Shown here in pieces: positions 9,001-17,597 of a DNA stretch of 64,000 nt. The first letter of the stretch is position 1. Every line of letters starts with the position of its first letter. The DNA is from UBA5266 sp964610025. Its GTDB lineage: Bacteria > Bacteroidota > Bacteroidia > Bacteroidales > WCHB1-69. The notes beneath the pieces were generated by a model, which was not told where the DNA came from, did not search any database, and saw only the letters and a list, made by a program, of their open reading frames with translations. The DNA is taken from NCBI GenBank assembly GCA_964610025.1, contig CAZSTX010000001.1, positions 62,001 to 126,000 on the forward strand, read 5' to 3'. The position numbers and the translations under genes are program-made.

Positions 9001-10513
9001 TTTTAAAGGACCTATTAAAACTGCTAAATTAAACGGAAATATTCACCTAACAGGCGGTGTGCTTGGGGTAGATTATCTCAATACAGAATATAAAATTAGT
9101 CAATGCAATGTTGCATTTATTGATACTTGCTTTATTTTGAAAAATATTGTTTTTAAAGATATGTATAATAATCAAGGCTCTATTGATGGCGTTATTATTC
9201 ATCATCGTTTAAAAAATTGGGCAACAGCTATCGATATTAAAGCCGAAAAGTTGTTAGCCCTTAATACAACTTACAAAAATAACAATCTCTTTTTTGGAAA
9301 ATGTTTTGCTACAGGAGATGTAAATATTAAAACCGAAGACAATATAACATGGATTACTGCTAATATCGCAAGCGATAAAAACACCAATATTACCATTAAT
9401 ATGGATTGGAATACTACGGTGAAAGAAAATAAATTCATTATTTTCGAAAAAATTTATAAAGAAGAAATAACAACAGATAGTTTAGTAGAAAATAAAACAG
9501 TTAACTCAAAATTAGGTGTTTCGTTAAATATCAAAGCAACAAAAGATGCGTTAGTGCGGGTTGAATTAGACCCTTCAATAGGTGGAACGCTGATTGGAAC
9601 AGGAGACGGAAATTTGCGTTTAGACTTCACTCCCGAAGATAAATTTGAAATGTATGGCACTTATATATTAAACGAAGGAAGTTTCGAGTTGAATTTAGGC
9701 GATATACTTGCTCGTAATTTTAACCTTGAAAAAGGAGGGAGTATTAGTTGGAATGGCAACCCTGTCGAAGGTATTGTTAATGTAAAAGCAAGCTATCCGA
9801 CCAGAGTTTCTATTAGCGATTTACTTTCCGAAACGAATACGAATACTAGAACAATACCTATCAATAGTTTATTGTATTTGAATGGGAGACTTTTAAATCC
9901 CGAATTTAATTTCGGGATAGAATTATTAGATGTAGATGAAAATATTAAAACTTTGGTTTACAACGCTATCGACACTACGGATAGGAAGCAAATGGTCAGT
10001 CAAACATTTTCGGTGCTTTTGCTTGGTAGATTTGAATCGAGTAATGCTAATATTATGAATAGCGGGAATTTTATCGCTGGATTGGGTTATTCATTAAGCG
10101 ATTTAGCTTCACATTATTTAAATAAATGGATGTCGAATATTACAGATAAAGTGAATTTGGGCTTTTCTTATCGTCCAGGAGACGGCGTTAATATGGGAGA
10201 TGATTACAATGTGCAGATATCTACTAATTTGTTTGATAACAAACTAAGTATACAAGGGAGTTTAGATATTTATGATAACAACGAACAAAGCACCACAGGG
10301 AGTATTGGCGGCGATTTTATAGTAGAATATAAATTAACAAAAGACGGAGCGCTTCGTCTCAAAGCCTTTACCATGTCGAATTATAAAGATGTATTATATT
10401 ATACTTCGAATTACGAACCTTATTCACAAGGATTAGGCTTAACTTATACAAAGAATTTTAATACACTAAAAGAACTATTTACTTTTAAAAAGAAGAAGAA
10501 AAAGAAAAAATAA
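6071..10513 (+). CDS. tamB: TamB-like translocation/assembly module protein (DUF490)
   Basis: 1480 residues. One N-terminal membrane anchor (about residues 10-32) is followed by a very long beta-rich repetitive region and the C-terminal TamB/DUF490 domain (about 1100-1480), typical of proteins that span the periplasm to the outer membrane and assist barrel-protein insertion or lipid transport. The protein ends in a run of lysines (FKKKKKKKK). The start is TTG at 6071: it gives the positively charged residues before the anchor, and no in-frame ATG occurs until inside the mature part. In this phylum TamB often stands apart from its TamA partner, and none is seen here; BamA lies further along. 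Confidence 0.88.
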   Translation: MFKKSIRILAKTIAWIAASIVAILLIIFIVFSIPSVQTYTAKKITVYLSKQMETEVSIEKLRISWNLDVVIEKLMLKDLHGHTLIAASYGKCDFPHYDKINHQINITNICVENAEVFLAKYKGEEDINLRFFINFVKPEKPSKIKMSVSLQNLQLKNGKFTFYNEPKVEKDIDGHWNYANIVIDSIYSKVDELLIIGDSLNFKIRELQGKERSGFSINQLNGHLRISRSGLYCYNTKLSTQDSSHIHLDFGFKYNDYSDFSDFENSIIFDCKLYSSVLLLSDLTYFVPAFKGMKGLVTTQVKSLYGPLSEIEAKAIKMQFDENNVFKGSIHLTGLPNITTTYIKATVDNLEIAPNFIQNFILPNGKQITLPSIVNQFKWAKINGNFNGLYNDFIANAAIKTNIGNANLNELNIQSKNEKLYYKGKFNVENLSLNQLINYKDLGSISASGKVDGNNTTIDTAFIYITQIEYKNNLISNINLTGDFHQKQLSFSLLSNDKNFKTAINGMINFNNIENEYTFVANIDTMNLSNLNLMHNDSNAIITASGIVGNVKGNSLDFLVGDVKIINLNYLENDKIYPLNNLNLSVNINKDSSKDISFHSNSLSINANGNFVYKELIPLLQNELHKYFPRAIPESKYTVSEATHSVNLQLTMLKEIPLFELLFPQIVFTEGFQTKINFNNYKKDWDLNAFIPSIKINQQIFKNVSVQSYNINELLMLSSSCDSYWFENDTLPFFYNVNLQTTTKEDSIHFIVKADGLPENTMKDAFIQGDVVFNSHRDFYCSVNDGSIVIDTSTFFFDPSNYIYVSSDSIYFKSIGLHSINKRMRLFGSISSLHNTVLNCEFHKIDLEDFNLILKKYMITLAGEATGSASLVRNQYSYSVISNINVDKFAFNDVLLGVFQGKTIWQNDKKKLWISTSIIPDEMESQDLTVNVYGYFDPIEKFIDLKGDIQEFNIKTLAPYIRFFSNKVEGVGTGFFTFKGPIKTAKLNGNIHLTGGVLGVDYLNTEYKISQCNVAFIDTCFILKNIVFKDMYNNQGSIDGVIIHHRLKNWATAIDIKAEKLLALNTTYKNNNLFFGKCFATGDVNIKTEDNITWITANIASDKNTNITINMDWNTTVKENKFIIFEKIYKEEITTDSLVENKTVNSKLGVSLNIKATKDALVRVELDPSIGGTLIGTGDGNLRLDFTPEDKFEMYGTYILNEGSFELNLGDILARNFNLEKGGSISWNGNPVEGIVNVKASYPTRVSISDLLSETNTNTRTIPINSLLYLNGRLLNPEFNFGIELLDVDENIKTLVYNAIDTTDRKQMVSQTFSVLLLGRFESSNANIMNSGNFIAGLGYSLSDLASHYLNKWMSNITDKVNLGFSYRPGDGVNMGDDYNVQISTNLFDNKLSIQGSLDIYDNNEQSTTGSIGGDFIVEYKLTKDGALRLKAFTMSNYKDVLYYTSNYEPYSQGLGLTYTKNFNTLKELFTFKKKKKKKK

Positions 10514-10528
10514 AAACTAAAAACGAGG

Positions 10529-10547
10529 TATTTATTGTCAATAAATA
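10529..10547. terminator. weak AT-rich hairpin between convergent tamB and CLC genes
   Basis: An 8-bp inverted repeat (TATTTATT / AATAAATA) with a 3-base loop in the 51-bp gap between two converging genes. It contains no G-C pairs in the stem, so it is a weak candidate. Confidence 0.3.
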
Positions 10548-10564
10548 TAGTGTAAAATAGCTCT

Positions 10565-12343
10565 TTAATCTTCTGAAATTTCCTCTATTATTTCTCGGTA
10601 TTGCGTATAGGCATTTGCTCTTGATATACATCCATAATATTTGCCTTCTTCATCAATAACAGGCATATTGTAATAGCCCGTTTGTTTAAATTTATTTACT
10701 ACCGACAACATGGATTCTTTAGGATAAATAGTCGTTTCTGGGGTGTAAATATATTCTTTTATTGGTCGGGAATAAGACTCTTTATGGAAAATATGTTTGC
10801 GAACATCATCTAATACAATGACTCCATAAAAAATAGAATTTTCGTCAACAACAGGAAAAATATTTCTGTTTGAATTTTCTATCAATACTATCAAATCTTG
10901 TAAAGTTGCATGAGGCGCTATGATGCTAAAATCGTTTTCTACGATATCCATTACATTGATTTTACTCAAAGCATGTTTGTTTTTATCATGGGTTATTAGA
11001 TGTCCTTTTTTAGCTAAAGATTTAGTGTAAATAGAATATTTTTCAAAAGAATAAAATACCATATACGAAATGATAGTTGTGATAATTAAGGGAATAAACA
11101 ATTTGTAGCCGCCAGATATTTCGGCAATTAAAAAGATAGCTGTTAAAGGAGCTTTCATTACACTCCCCATTAAAGCAGCCATACCTGCCAATATAAAATT
11201 AATGGTAGATAGTTCTAATCCGAGCAAAGAATTGAGAAAGCAAACAACAAAAAAACCTGCAATTCCGCCAAGATACAAAGTCGGAGCAAATACACCGCCT
11301 ATACCGCCAGCGGCATTAGTAAAACTAGTAGCAAAAGGTTTAAATATTAAGAGAGATAAAAGAAATAATAAAAATGTTATTTTGTTGTATTGAAACCAAT
11401 AAAATGGACTGTTATTAAATAAACTATCATTTTTTCCTATTAAAATATCAGCTATATTATCGTATCCTTCTCCATAAAAAGATGGGAATAGAAATATCAA
11501 TACACTCAATAGACTCCCTCCAATAAGTATTTTAATCCATTTTTTCTTTATTTTAATAAATATTCTTTCAATAATATTGCTTGTTCGCATAAAATAAAGC
11601 GATAATATTCCTGCAAACAAGCCTAATATTGCATAAAAAGGTAAATTAGAAATTTCGAAATTAGGGACAGTAGAAATGGCATTAAACATGACAGATCTGC
11701 CTAAAAACAAATAAGATAATATAGTACCTGTAACAGCCGAAGTGAGTAAAGGTAATAAAGATAAAGTTGTTAAATCTAACATTAATACTTCTATTGCAAA
11801 AATAATGGCTGCAATAGGAGCATTAAAAATAGCTGCAATAGCTCCTGTTGAACCACATGCTGTTAGCAGAATAACCGATTTGCTTTTTAGATGAAAAAAA
11901 GAACCTAACTGCGACCCTATTGCCGAACCTGTTAGTGTGATAGGTGCTTCTAAACCCACAGAGCCTCCAAAACCTACGGTTAACGTACTTGTAATAACAG
12001 AAGAGTAGGTGTGGTGTAGTTTTAATTTGCCATTTTTCTTCGATATAGCATAGAGTACTTTTGTAACGCCATGACTAACATCTTCTTTTATAAAAAAACG
12101 TATTACTAATACTGTTAATGTAATCCCTATAACAGGAAAAGCCAAATATAAAAAATTGGATTCTGAGGCTACAAACAAATTTTGTAATTTTTGGTGAGTG
12201 AAATAAACTGCATTTTTTAGTACAATGGCTGCTGTAGCCGCAATACTTCCAACAAATATACTTAAAATTAAAACAGTACTCTGTTCTGATAAATGTGTTG
12301 TATTCCAATCTATTATTTTTTGTAAACCCTTTTTAAATGTCAT
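10565..12343 (-). CDS. CLC-family chloride channel/transporter with two CBS domains
   Basis: 592 residues: CLC membrane core (about 20-440) followed by paired CBS domains (about 465-590), which usually bind adenine nucleotides and regulate the pore. The gating-glutamate motif is present as GLEAP (Glu132) and the GGVFAP motif is seen in the second half. In the segment AIFNAPIAAIIFAIEVLML the position of the internal proton glutamate of E. coli ClC (Glu203) is Val186, as in CLC channels, and the central-site GSGIP is replaced by SHGVT. Channel-like or uncoupled transport is therefore possible. The start overlaps the end of the upstream lipoprotein gene by 11 bp. Confidence 0.92.
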   Translation of the reverse strand: MTFKKGLQKIIDWNTTHLSEQSTVLILSIFVGSIAATAAIVLKNAVYFTHQKLQNLFVASESNFLYLAFPVIGITLTVLVIRFFIKEDVSHGVTKVLYAISKKNGKLKLHHTYSSVITSTLTVGFGGSVGLEAPITLTGSAIGSQLGSFFHLKSKSVILLTACGSTGAIAAIFNAPIAAIIFAIEVLMLDLTTLSLLPLLTSAVTGTILSYLFLGRSVMFNAISTVPNFEISNLPFYAILGLFAGILSLYFMRTSNIIERIFIKIKKKWIKILIGGSLLSVLIFLFPSFYGEGYDNIADILIGKNDSLFNNSPFYWFQYNKITFLLFLLSLLIFKPFATSFTNAAGGIGGVFAPTLYLGGIAGFFVVCFLNSLLGLELSTINFILAGMAALMGSVMKAPLTAIFLIAEISGGYKLFIPLIITTIISYMVFYSFEKYSIYTKSLAKKGHLITHDKNKHALSKINVMDIVENDFSIIAPHATLQDLIVLIENSNRNIFPVVDENSIFYGVIVLDDVRKHIFHKESYSRPIKEYIYTPETTIYPKESMLSVVNKFKQTGYYNMPVIDEEGKYYGCISRANAYTQYREIIEEISED

Positions 12344-12764
12344 AATCTTGCAGTGAATATTTTAATGAAAATACCAATAGCCATTCAGTTTGTTCGCTGT
12401 CTAAAAAAACAACCTTTAACTCGTTAGATTTGAATTTTTCGATACGATAAATTCTATTTACATTTTCATATAAGTCGGAAAATGAAACAGTTAATTGTTT
12501 GTCTTTTTTGTCTATCGTCCAATTGCCACTCGTTTCATATAAAACTCCTTGATTAGAATACTTCATCACTACAATAGAAGAACGATAAAATGTCCAAATA
12601 CTTAATAGATTTTCTACATTTGTAGGAGCTTCTTTTTGCGTTTCTACCTTATCTTTATATATTTTGGCTATTTGCCATTGTCCTCTGATTTTCTCTTCAT
12701 ACTTTGTACAGGATAGCATGAAAAATGATGCTGAAAAGAGAAATATTAATATATTGTTTTTCAA
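12333..12764 (-). CDS. putative lipocalin-like lipoprotein
   Basis: 143 residues. A signal peptide ends in a lipobox (FMLSC, Cys19), predicting a lipid-anchored envelope protein. The mature part starts KYEEKIRGQWQI and continues with alternating beta strands, as in small lipocalin-like proteins of Bacteroidota that have a G-W motif near the N-terminus. The start is TTG at 12764, needed to supply the charged n-region of the signal peptide. It is the first gene of a two-gene operon with the CLC gene, overlapping it by 11 bp. Function unknown. Confidence 0.75.
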   Translation of the reverse strand: MKNNILIFLFSASFFMLSCTKYEEKIRGQWQIAKIYKDKVETQKEAPTNVENLLSIWTFYRSSIVVMKYSNQGVLYETSGNWTIDKKDKQLTVSFSDLYENVNRIYRIEKFKSNELKVVFLDSEQTEWLLVFSLKYSLQDYDI

Positions 12765-12814
12765 TTTTTTATATTTTTAATAACATTGCTATTGTTAAGT
12801 TGATAATAGATTGG

Positions 12815-12822
12815 CAAAAGTA
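12815..12822 (-). promoter_or_regulatory. -7 element for lipoprotein-CLC operon
   Basis: Minus strand reads TACTTTTG followed by CC, 50 bp before the TTG start. Confidence 0.55.
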
Positions 12823-12937
12823 TATCATTTATTACTATAAAACAATATATTTCATAATAAATCTATATAGAATAATATAACATTTTCATAAATTATACGT
12901 ATATATAAAGTAGTTTAGTATTTAAATCTATCATTTA

Positions 12938-13507
12938 ATGGATATAAGTAAGGAAGTTATACAGGTTTGTTCTGTTTTAAAAAAAGGAGGTGTTATACTA
13001 TATCCTACCGATTCTATTTGGGGAATAGGATGCGATGCTACTAATTATAAAGCCATTGAAAAGGTTATACATATTAAGCGGCGTCCTATTCATAAAAGCA
13101 TGATTATACTTGTTGACGAACTGGATAAAATTAAACAATACGTCGATAAAATTCCTATTATAGCTTTAGATTTAATTTCTCAAACCACTCGTCCTACTAC
13201 TTTTATCTATCCCAATGTGAAAAATTTACCTAAAAATCTTATATCCCCAGACAAAAGTATCGCTATTCGCATTACGACCAATGATTTTTGCAGACGTTTA
13301 ATTCGTTTGTTGGGAGTGCCTATCGTTTCTACTTCTGCCAATATATCGGGCGATAATCCCGCTTTGACATTTTATGATATACAGCAAGAAATAGTCAAGC
13401 AAGTTGATTATGTTGTTAATCCAAATATAGCAACAACAAGTGCCAGTAAACCATCTACCATTATACGTTTCCTTGACGATTATTCATTTGAAATTATACG
13501 CGAATAA
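12938..13507 (+). CDS. Sua5/YciO/YrdC-family threonylcarbamoyl-AMP synthase
   Basis: 189 residues, the size of a single YrdC domain without the Sua5 C-terminal domain. Motifs are GGVILYPTDSIWGIGCDA near residue 17, the KRRP stretch around 45-50 and SANISGDNPA near 130. The enzyme makes threonylcarbamoyl-AMP from threonine, bicarbonate and ATP for the t6A modification of ANN-decoding tRNAs. It stands alone between a divergent lipoprotein gene and gcvH. I could not find a clear TAnnTTTG element in front of it. Confidence 0.92.
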   Translation: MDISKEVIQVCSVLKKGGVILYPTDSIWGIGCDATNYKAIEKVIHIKRRPIHKSMIILVDELDKIKQYVDKIPIIALDLISQTTRPTTFIYPNVKNLPKNLISPDKSIAIRITTNDFCRRLIRLLGVPIVSTSANISGDNPALTFYDIQQEIVKQVDYVVNPNIATTSASKPSTIIRFLDDYSFEIIRE

Positions 13508-13523
13508 TTTTTTCTTTTTTTAT

Positions 13524-13554
13524 TTTGTATACATTCTTTTTTTATATACCTTTG
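13524..13554 (+). promoter_or_regulatory. Bacteroidota promoter (-33/-7) for gcvH
   Basis: TTTG at 13524-13527 and TACCTTTG at 13547-13554 are separated by 19 bp, the spacing of the classical Bacteroides consensus. This is the most complete promoter in the window. Confidence 0.65.
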
Positions 13555-13592
13555 CAAAAAAAATAAAACCATCAAAAATTAAAATTTAAAAA

Positions 13593-13973
13593 ATGAAAAT
13601 ATTAGAAAATATTAAGTATGCAAAAAATCATGAATGGGTTAAAATTGAAGGCGATGAAGCAATAATAGGTATTTCTGATTTTGCTCAACACGAATTAGGC
13701 GATATTGTTTTTGTTGATGTTCCAACTGTAGGAGAAACCTTAGACAAAAACGAATCTTTTGGTTCGATAGAAGCAGTAAAAACAGTATCTGATGTTTATA
13801 TGCCTATAGGAGGTGAAGTTTTGGCTTTCAATGAAGCATTAGAAGCCGACCCTGCACTTATCAATTCAGACCCTTACGGAGAAGGATGGATTATTCGTGT
13901 AAAAATGACAAATCCAGCTGAATTAGATGATTTAATGGACGCTACTGCTTATAAAACAGAAATAGGATTATAA
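13593..13973 (+). CDS. gcvH: glycine cleavage system H protein
   Basis: 126 residues, the usual size. H protein carries the aminomethyl group on a lipoyl arm between the P, T and L proteins. The lipoylated lysine is Lys63 in SIEAVKTVSDVY, and the hallmark GISDFAQHELGDIVFV precedes it. It is monocistronic, with a clear promoter upstream and a hairpin terminator downstream. The other gcv genes are not in this window. Confidence 0.97.
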   Translation: MKILENIKYAKNHEWVKIEGDEAIIGISDFAQHELGDIVFVDVPTVGETLDKNESFGSIEAVKTVSDVYMPIGGEVLAFNEALEADPALINSDPYGEGWIIRVKMTNPAELDDLMDATAYKTEIGL

Positions 13974-13992
13974 AAAAATCGGATATATCTAA

Positions 13993-14029
13993 TAAAAGTT
14001 GTTAATAAAAATTAACAACTTTTATTTTT
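13993..14029 (+). terminator. intrinsic terminator after gcvH
   Basis: A perfect 14-bp inverted repeat (13993-14006 with 14011-14024, core AGTTGTTAA) with a 4-base loop, followed by a T-run to 14029, 19 bp after the gcvH stop. A-run flanks on the other side mean it could also stop the converging RRM gene transcript. Confidence 0.8.
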
Positions 14030-14086
14030 ATTGAAATAGCTAAAATCAATTTTTAAAATAGTTTACTTTTATTAATGGTTTTTTAT

Positions 14087-14356
14087 TTAATCTTCTTGAT
14101 TTTCAGCTTCTTTCTTTGTAGATGTGGCTTCTGTTACAATAAGGTTTTTCCCTTTCAACAAAAAACCATTTAGCTTCTCAATAGCTTCTTTTGCTTCATT
14201 TTCGTTTGGCATGTCAACAAAGCCATAACCTTTGCTAAAACGTTTTACTTTATCAAAAATAATGTACGCTTTTTCGACTGTTCCATGTTGTTCGAATAAT
14301 TCTCTCAATTCTTTACTGCGAGATTTAAAAGGAATGTTTGCTACAAAAATAATCAT
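14087..14356 (-). CDS. RRM-domain RNA-binding protein
   Basis: 89 residues, a single RNA recognition motif and a short acidic tail. RNP2 is IIFVANI at the N-terminus and RNP1 is KGYGFVDM at about 42-49, with aromatic positions for stacking RNA bases. Such short RRM proteins are common in Bacteroidota and act as global RNA-binding regulators in some Bacteroides. It lies 20 bp after the ompH gene and may be the last gene of the bamA operon. It could act on transcripts rather than on envelope assembly. Confidence 0.93.
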   Translation of the reverse strand: MIIFVANIPFKSRSKELRELFEQHGTVEKAYIIFDKVKRFSKGYGFVDMPNENEAKEAIEKLNGFLLKGKNLIVTEATSTKKEAENQED

Positions 14357-14376
14357 ATCTTTAAAGTTTTAAAATG

Positions 14377-14901
14377 TTATTTACTTCCTACAATTATACC
14401 TAATTTAGACAATACTTCGTCATTTATATCATATTTAGCATCTGCATAAACGATAGTCATCGCTCCTGCTTTGTCAAATACAAAAGCATAGCCTCGTTCG
14501 CGTGCATATTCTTCTATTGCCGTAAATACTCTGTCTTGAATTGGTTTTACTAATTCTTCTCTTTTCTTGTAAAGGTCGCCGTCTGTACCAAATCTTTTTT
14601 TCTGAAGCTCTTTTGCTTCTTGTTCTGCACTGATAATTTCTTGTTGTTTTTTTTGTTTAGCTTCTTCTGGCAAAACTACTGCATCTTGTTGGTATTTTCG
14701 ATACATTTCGTCAATTTTTTTAAACTTCCCTTCAATTTCTTTTTGCCATTCGACTGATAGTCTATCCAATTCTGCTTGCGCTTCTACATAATTTGGGATA
14801 TTACTTAGTAGGTATTCTGAATCGATATAAGCGTATTTTTGCGCTTTAGCTCCTACTAAAAACAAAGTAACAATTGCTGTGGTTAAGAAAAATTTTTTCA
14901 T
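14377..14901 (-). CDS. OmpH/Skp-family periplasmic chaperone
   Basis: 174 residues: cleavable signal peptide (about 1-20, ending VGAKA), then the Skp/OmpH fold with long charged coiled-coil arms (about residues 45-120, rich in Lys, Glu and Gln). Skp trimers hold unfolded outer-membrane proteins during transit to BamA. It lies 33 bp after bamA. Bacteroidota often carry two ompH genes in tandem at this place; only one is seen here. Confidence 0.92.
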   Translation of the reverse strand: MKKFFLTTAIVTLFLVGAKAQKYAYIDSEYLLSNIPNYVEAQAELDRLSVEWQKEIEGKFKKIDEMYRKYQQDAVVLPEEAKQKKQQEIISAEQEAKELQKKRFGTDGDLYKKREELVKPIQDRVFTAIEEYARERGYAFVFDKAGAMTIVYADAKYDINDEVLSKLGIIVGSK

Positions 14902-14934
14902 ATTTTATTAGTGATTTAAATGTTAATAATTATT

Positions 14935-17541
14935 TTAATCTATTGATTGATTGATTGAAAAATGAAACTGACTTCCATTTGCTGATGGGTTTCCATCTAT
15001 TTTATCAAAGCCATACCCCCAATCTAAGCCAAGCATACCAAACATGGGTAAGTGTATTCTCACGCCAACTCCTGCTGAACGATATAAATCGAATGGTTTG
15101 TATGTTTCGGCATTTAACCAGCTATTTCCTGCTTCTAAAAAGGTCAATAAATAAATGGTAGCAGAAGGATTTAAGGATATAGGATAACGCAATTCAAAAG
15201 TAAATTTTTGATAAATAGTTCCTCCTATTGCATTTCCTTCGCGAGTAGGCGTAAGCGATTCGTCTGCATAGCCTCTCATCCCTACAATTTCGCGTCCATC
15301 TGAAATATAGGTCGACGACAAGCCGCTTCCTCCTAAATAAAAACGTTCAAACGGTGTGTCGCCTAAAGCAGAATTATAATGTCCTAAAAATCCAAATTTT
15401 CCTCTTACACTAAGAACAAGATTATCAACTATATTTAGGTAATAAGACACATTGAATTTCCATTTATGGTATTCAAGCCATTTGTATTTGTCTTTGGCTT
15501 CCATATTGGCATATTCTTTATTTGAAAACAAAGAATAGGGTGGGGTAAATTGCAAAGAAAATAGCATTTCAGAACCATTTTTAGGATAAATTACAGCATC
15601 TAATGAATTTCTCATCAGCGAATAATTATAGCTTAATCCATGAGAATATCCATTGATAATGATAAAATATGGATAATTTTTTACATCATAATATTGATAA
15701 GAAATAGCATTAGACATCATAAAATAATCGTCTGGTATTTTTAATCGACTTGTAAGCCCTATGGCTGCATTTGTAATTTTAATTCGTTGATAATTAACAC
15801 TCGATTCGGCTTGTCCATTGGTGTAATTGGTGTGTGAAAAAGAGAAGGTGAAAGCATTTGGTTTTCGACCTCCAAGCCATGGCTCTGTAAATGAAAAACC
15901 ATATTGTCGATAATAGGTGTTAGCATAAATTCGAAACGATAATCTTTGTCCATCGCCACTCGGAATTGGGGCCCAAGCATTTTTATGAAATAGTTTTCTA
16001 AACGAAAAATTATTAAACGAAACACCTATGCTTGCTATAAATTGATTGCTTCCCCAACCTATCGATAGTTCTAATTGGTCAGACGAAGCCTCTTCAACTA
16101 CGTATTCAAGGTCGACAGTGCCATCGGCTTCATTTGCTTTGGGTATTACATTCATTTTCTCTTGATTAAAATAGCCCAATTGCAATAGTTGTCGTTGTGA
16201 ACGTATAACATCTGAACGGCTAAATTTTACTCCGGGCATGGTGTTGAGTTCTCTTAATATCACTTCGTCGCCTGTGCGTGTATTGCCCGATATGGATACT
16301 TTATTAATAGTTGCTTGGTTTTTCTCAACTATGCGTATTTCAATATCGACAGAATCTCTTTCTATCAATTTTTCAATTGGAATGGCATTAAAAAAAAGAT
16401 ACCCATCATCTAAATATAGCGTGCTAATATCCATTCCTTCGGGGTTCATGTTTAAATTTCTTTCAAGCAAGACAGTGTTATACACATCTCCTTTTCTGAT
16501 GTTTAATACTTTTGCTAATACATCTGACGAATATTTTGTATTGCCCACCCATGTGATGTTGCGAAAGTAATATTTTTTGCCTTCTTCTATAGATATTTCA
16601 ATATTAAGATCTTTATTTTGATTAAGGTAAAATGTATCGTTTACTATATAGGCATCTCTGTAGCCTAATTCGTTGTATTTTGAAATAATATTTTCTTTAT
16701 CTGTTTCAAATTCATCTTCTTTAAATTTAGATGCTTTGAAGCGAACCCTTATTCTTTTCTGAAAATATTCGAAAGTTAAATCTTTTAAATCCTTTCCTTT
16801 GTATTTGTCGTGATGTTTTATAAAATCAACGATAGCGGTATCTATTTTATTAAAAGGTCGAAAGATAAACTTTGCTTTGGTTTCTTTCATAGCCGAGTAT
16901 AATTTAATGGGGTCTACTTCTTCTGTGCCATGAAATATAATTTCATTAATTCTTGTCTTTTTTCCTTTGTTTACATTGATAGTGAGTGTAACAAGATTAT
17001 TATTTGCACTATCTCTTTGTTCTGTTATTTCAACTTGTGTATAATAATAGCCTTTGTCGATATAATAATTTCTTATAATGTTTTTAACAACTGCTTTAAG
17101 GTTTTCGTTGACTACTTTTCCTTGTGATAAATTAACTTTATTATCAAACTCATCAATGTCAGATTTTTTTACTCCTTTATAAATAAATCCTATCAATCGG
17201 GGTGCTTCTTCTAAGTAAATGTCTAAAAATATGAGTTTGTTTTCTACTTTTGTAACTGTGATTTGGATATTATCTTCATACAGTCCCATTTTTGATAATC
17301 TTTCTATTGTTTTAGTAATTTTATCGCCAGGAATTTTGATTTTATCTCCGACAGAAAAACCTAAACTTCGGGGATCACAAACAGCATTGCCACTAAAAGT
17401 AATGCCACCCACTTCATATTCAGTAGGATTAAGGTAATTTAAATGAATAGGGGATTCGTTTTGTAAATTTACTTGAGATAAAACGTTTACAAACGGAAGA
17501 AAACATAGAATTCCGATTAAAAGAGAGTAGGTTATTCTCAT
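14935..17541 (-). CDS. bamA: outer membrane protein assembly factor BamA
   Basis: 868 residues: signal peptide (about 1-22), a series of POTRA domains (about 40-480) and a C-terminal 16-strand barrel of the Omp85 family. The barrel shows the loop-6 motif as MRGY (in IVGMRGYADE) and the protein ends on a beta strand with alternating aromatic residues (FHFSINQSID). It folds and inserts outer-membrane proteins. It is flanked by uppS (56 bp upstream) and ompH (33 bp downstream), the arrangement conserved across Bacteroidota. Confidence 0.96.
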   Translation of the reverse strand: MRITYSLLIGILCFLPFVNVLSQVNLQNESPIHLNYLNPTEYEVGGITFSGNAVCDPRSLGFSVGDKIKIPGDKITKTIERLSKMGLYEDNIQITVTKVENKLIFLDIYLEEAPRLIGFIYKGVKKSDIDEFDNKVNLSQGKVVNENLKAVVKNIIRNYYIDKGYYYTQVEITEQRDSANNNLVTLTINVNKGKKTRINEIIFHGTEEVDPIKLYSAMKETKAKFIFRPFNKIDTAIVDFIKHHDKYKGKDLKDLTFEYFQKRIRVRFKASKFKEDEFETDKENIISKYNELGYRDAYIVNDTFYLNQNKDLNIEISIEEGKKYYFRNITWVGNTKYSSDVLAKVLNIRKGDVYNTVLLERNLNMNPEGMDISTLYLDDGYLFFNAIPIEKLIERDSVDIEIRIVEKNQATINKVSISGNTRTGDEVILRELNTMPGVKFSRSDVIRSQRQLLQLGYFNQEKMNVIPKANEADGTVDLEYVVEEASSDQLELSIGWGSNQFIASIGVSFNNFSFRKLFHKNAWAPIPSGDGQRLSFRIYANTYYRQYGFSFTEPWLGGRKPNAFTFSFSHTNYTNGQAESSVNYQRIKITNAAIGLTSRLKIPDDYFMMSNAISYQYYDVKNYPYFIIINGYSHGLSYNYSLMRNSLDAVIYPKNGSEMLFSLQFTPPYSLFSNKEYANMEAKDKYKWLEYHKWKFNVSYYLNIVDNLVLSVRGKFGFLGHYNSALGDTPFERFYLGGSGLSSTYISDGREIVGMRGYADESLTPTREGNAIGGTIYQKFTFELRYPISLNPSATIYLLTFLEAGNSWLNAETYKPFDLYRSAGVGVRIHLPMFGMLGLDWGYGFDKIDGNPSANGSQFHFSINQSID

Positions 17542-17597
17542 ATAATATTTATCTCTATCAATATGTTAAAATTATCTTTTTGTTATTAACGTTGCCT

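Noticed and set aside
10470..10513. A-rich end of tamB as a sequencing slip or frameshift
   Set aside because: A lysine-rich end after the barrel-like domain is a plausible terminus for this family in the phylum, and the frame is continuous to a stop codon.
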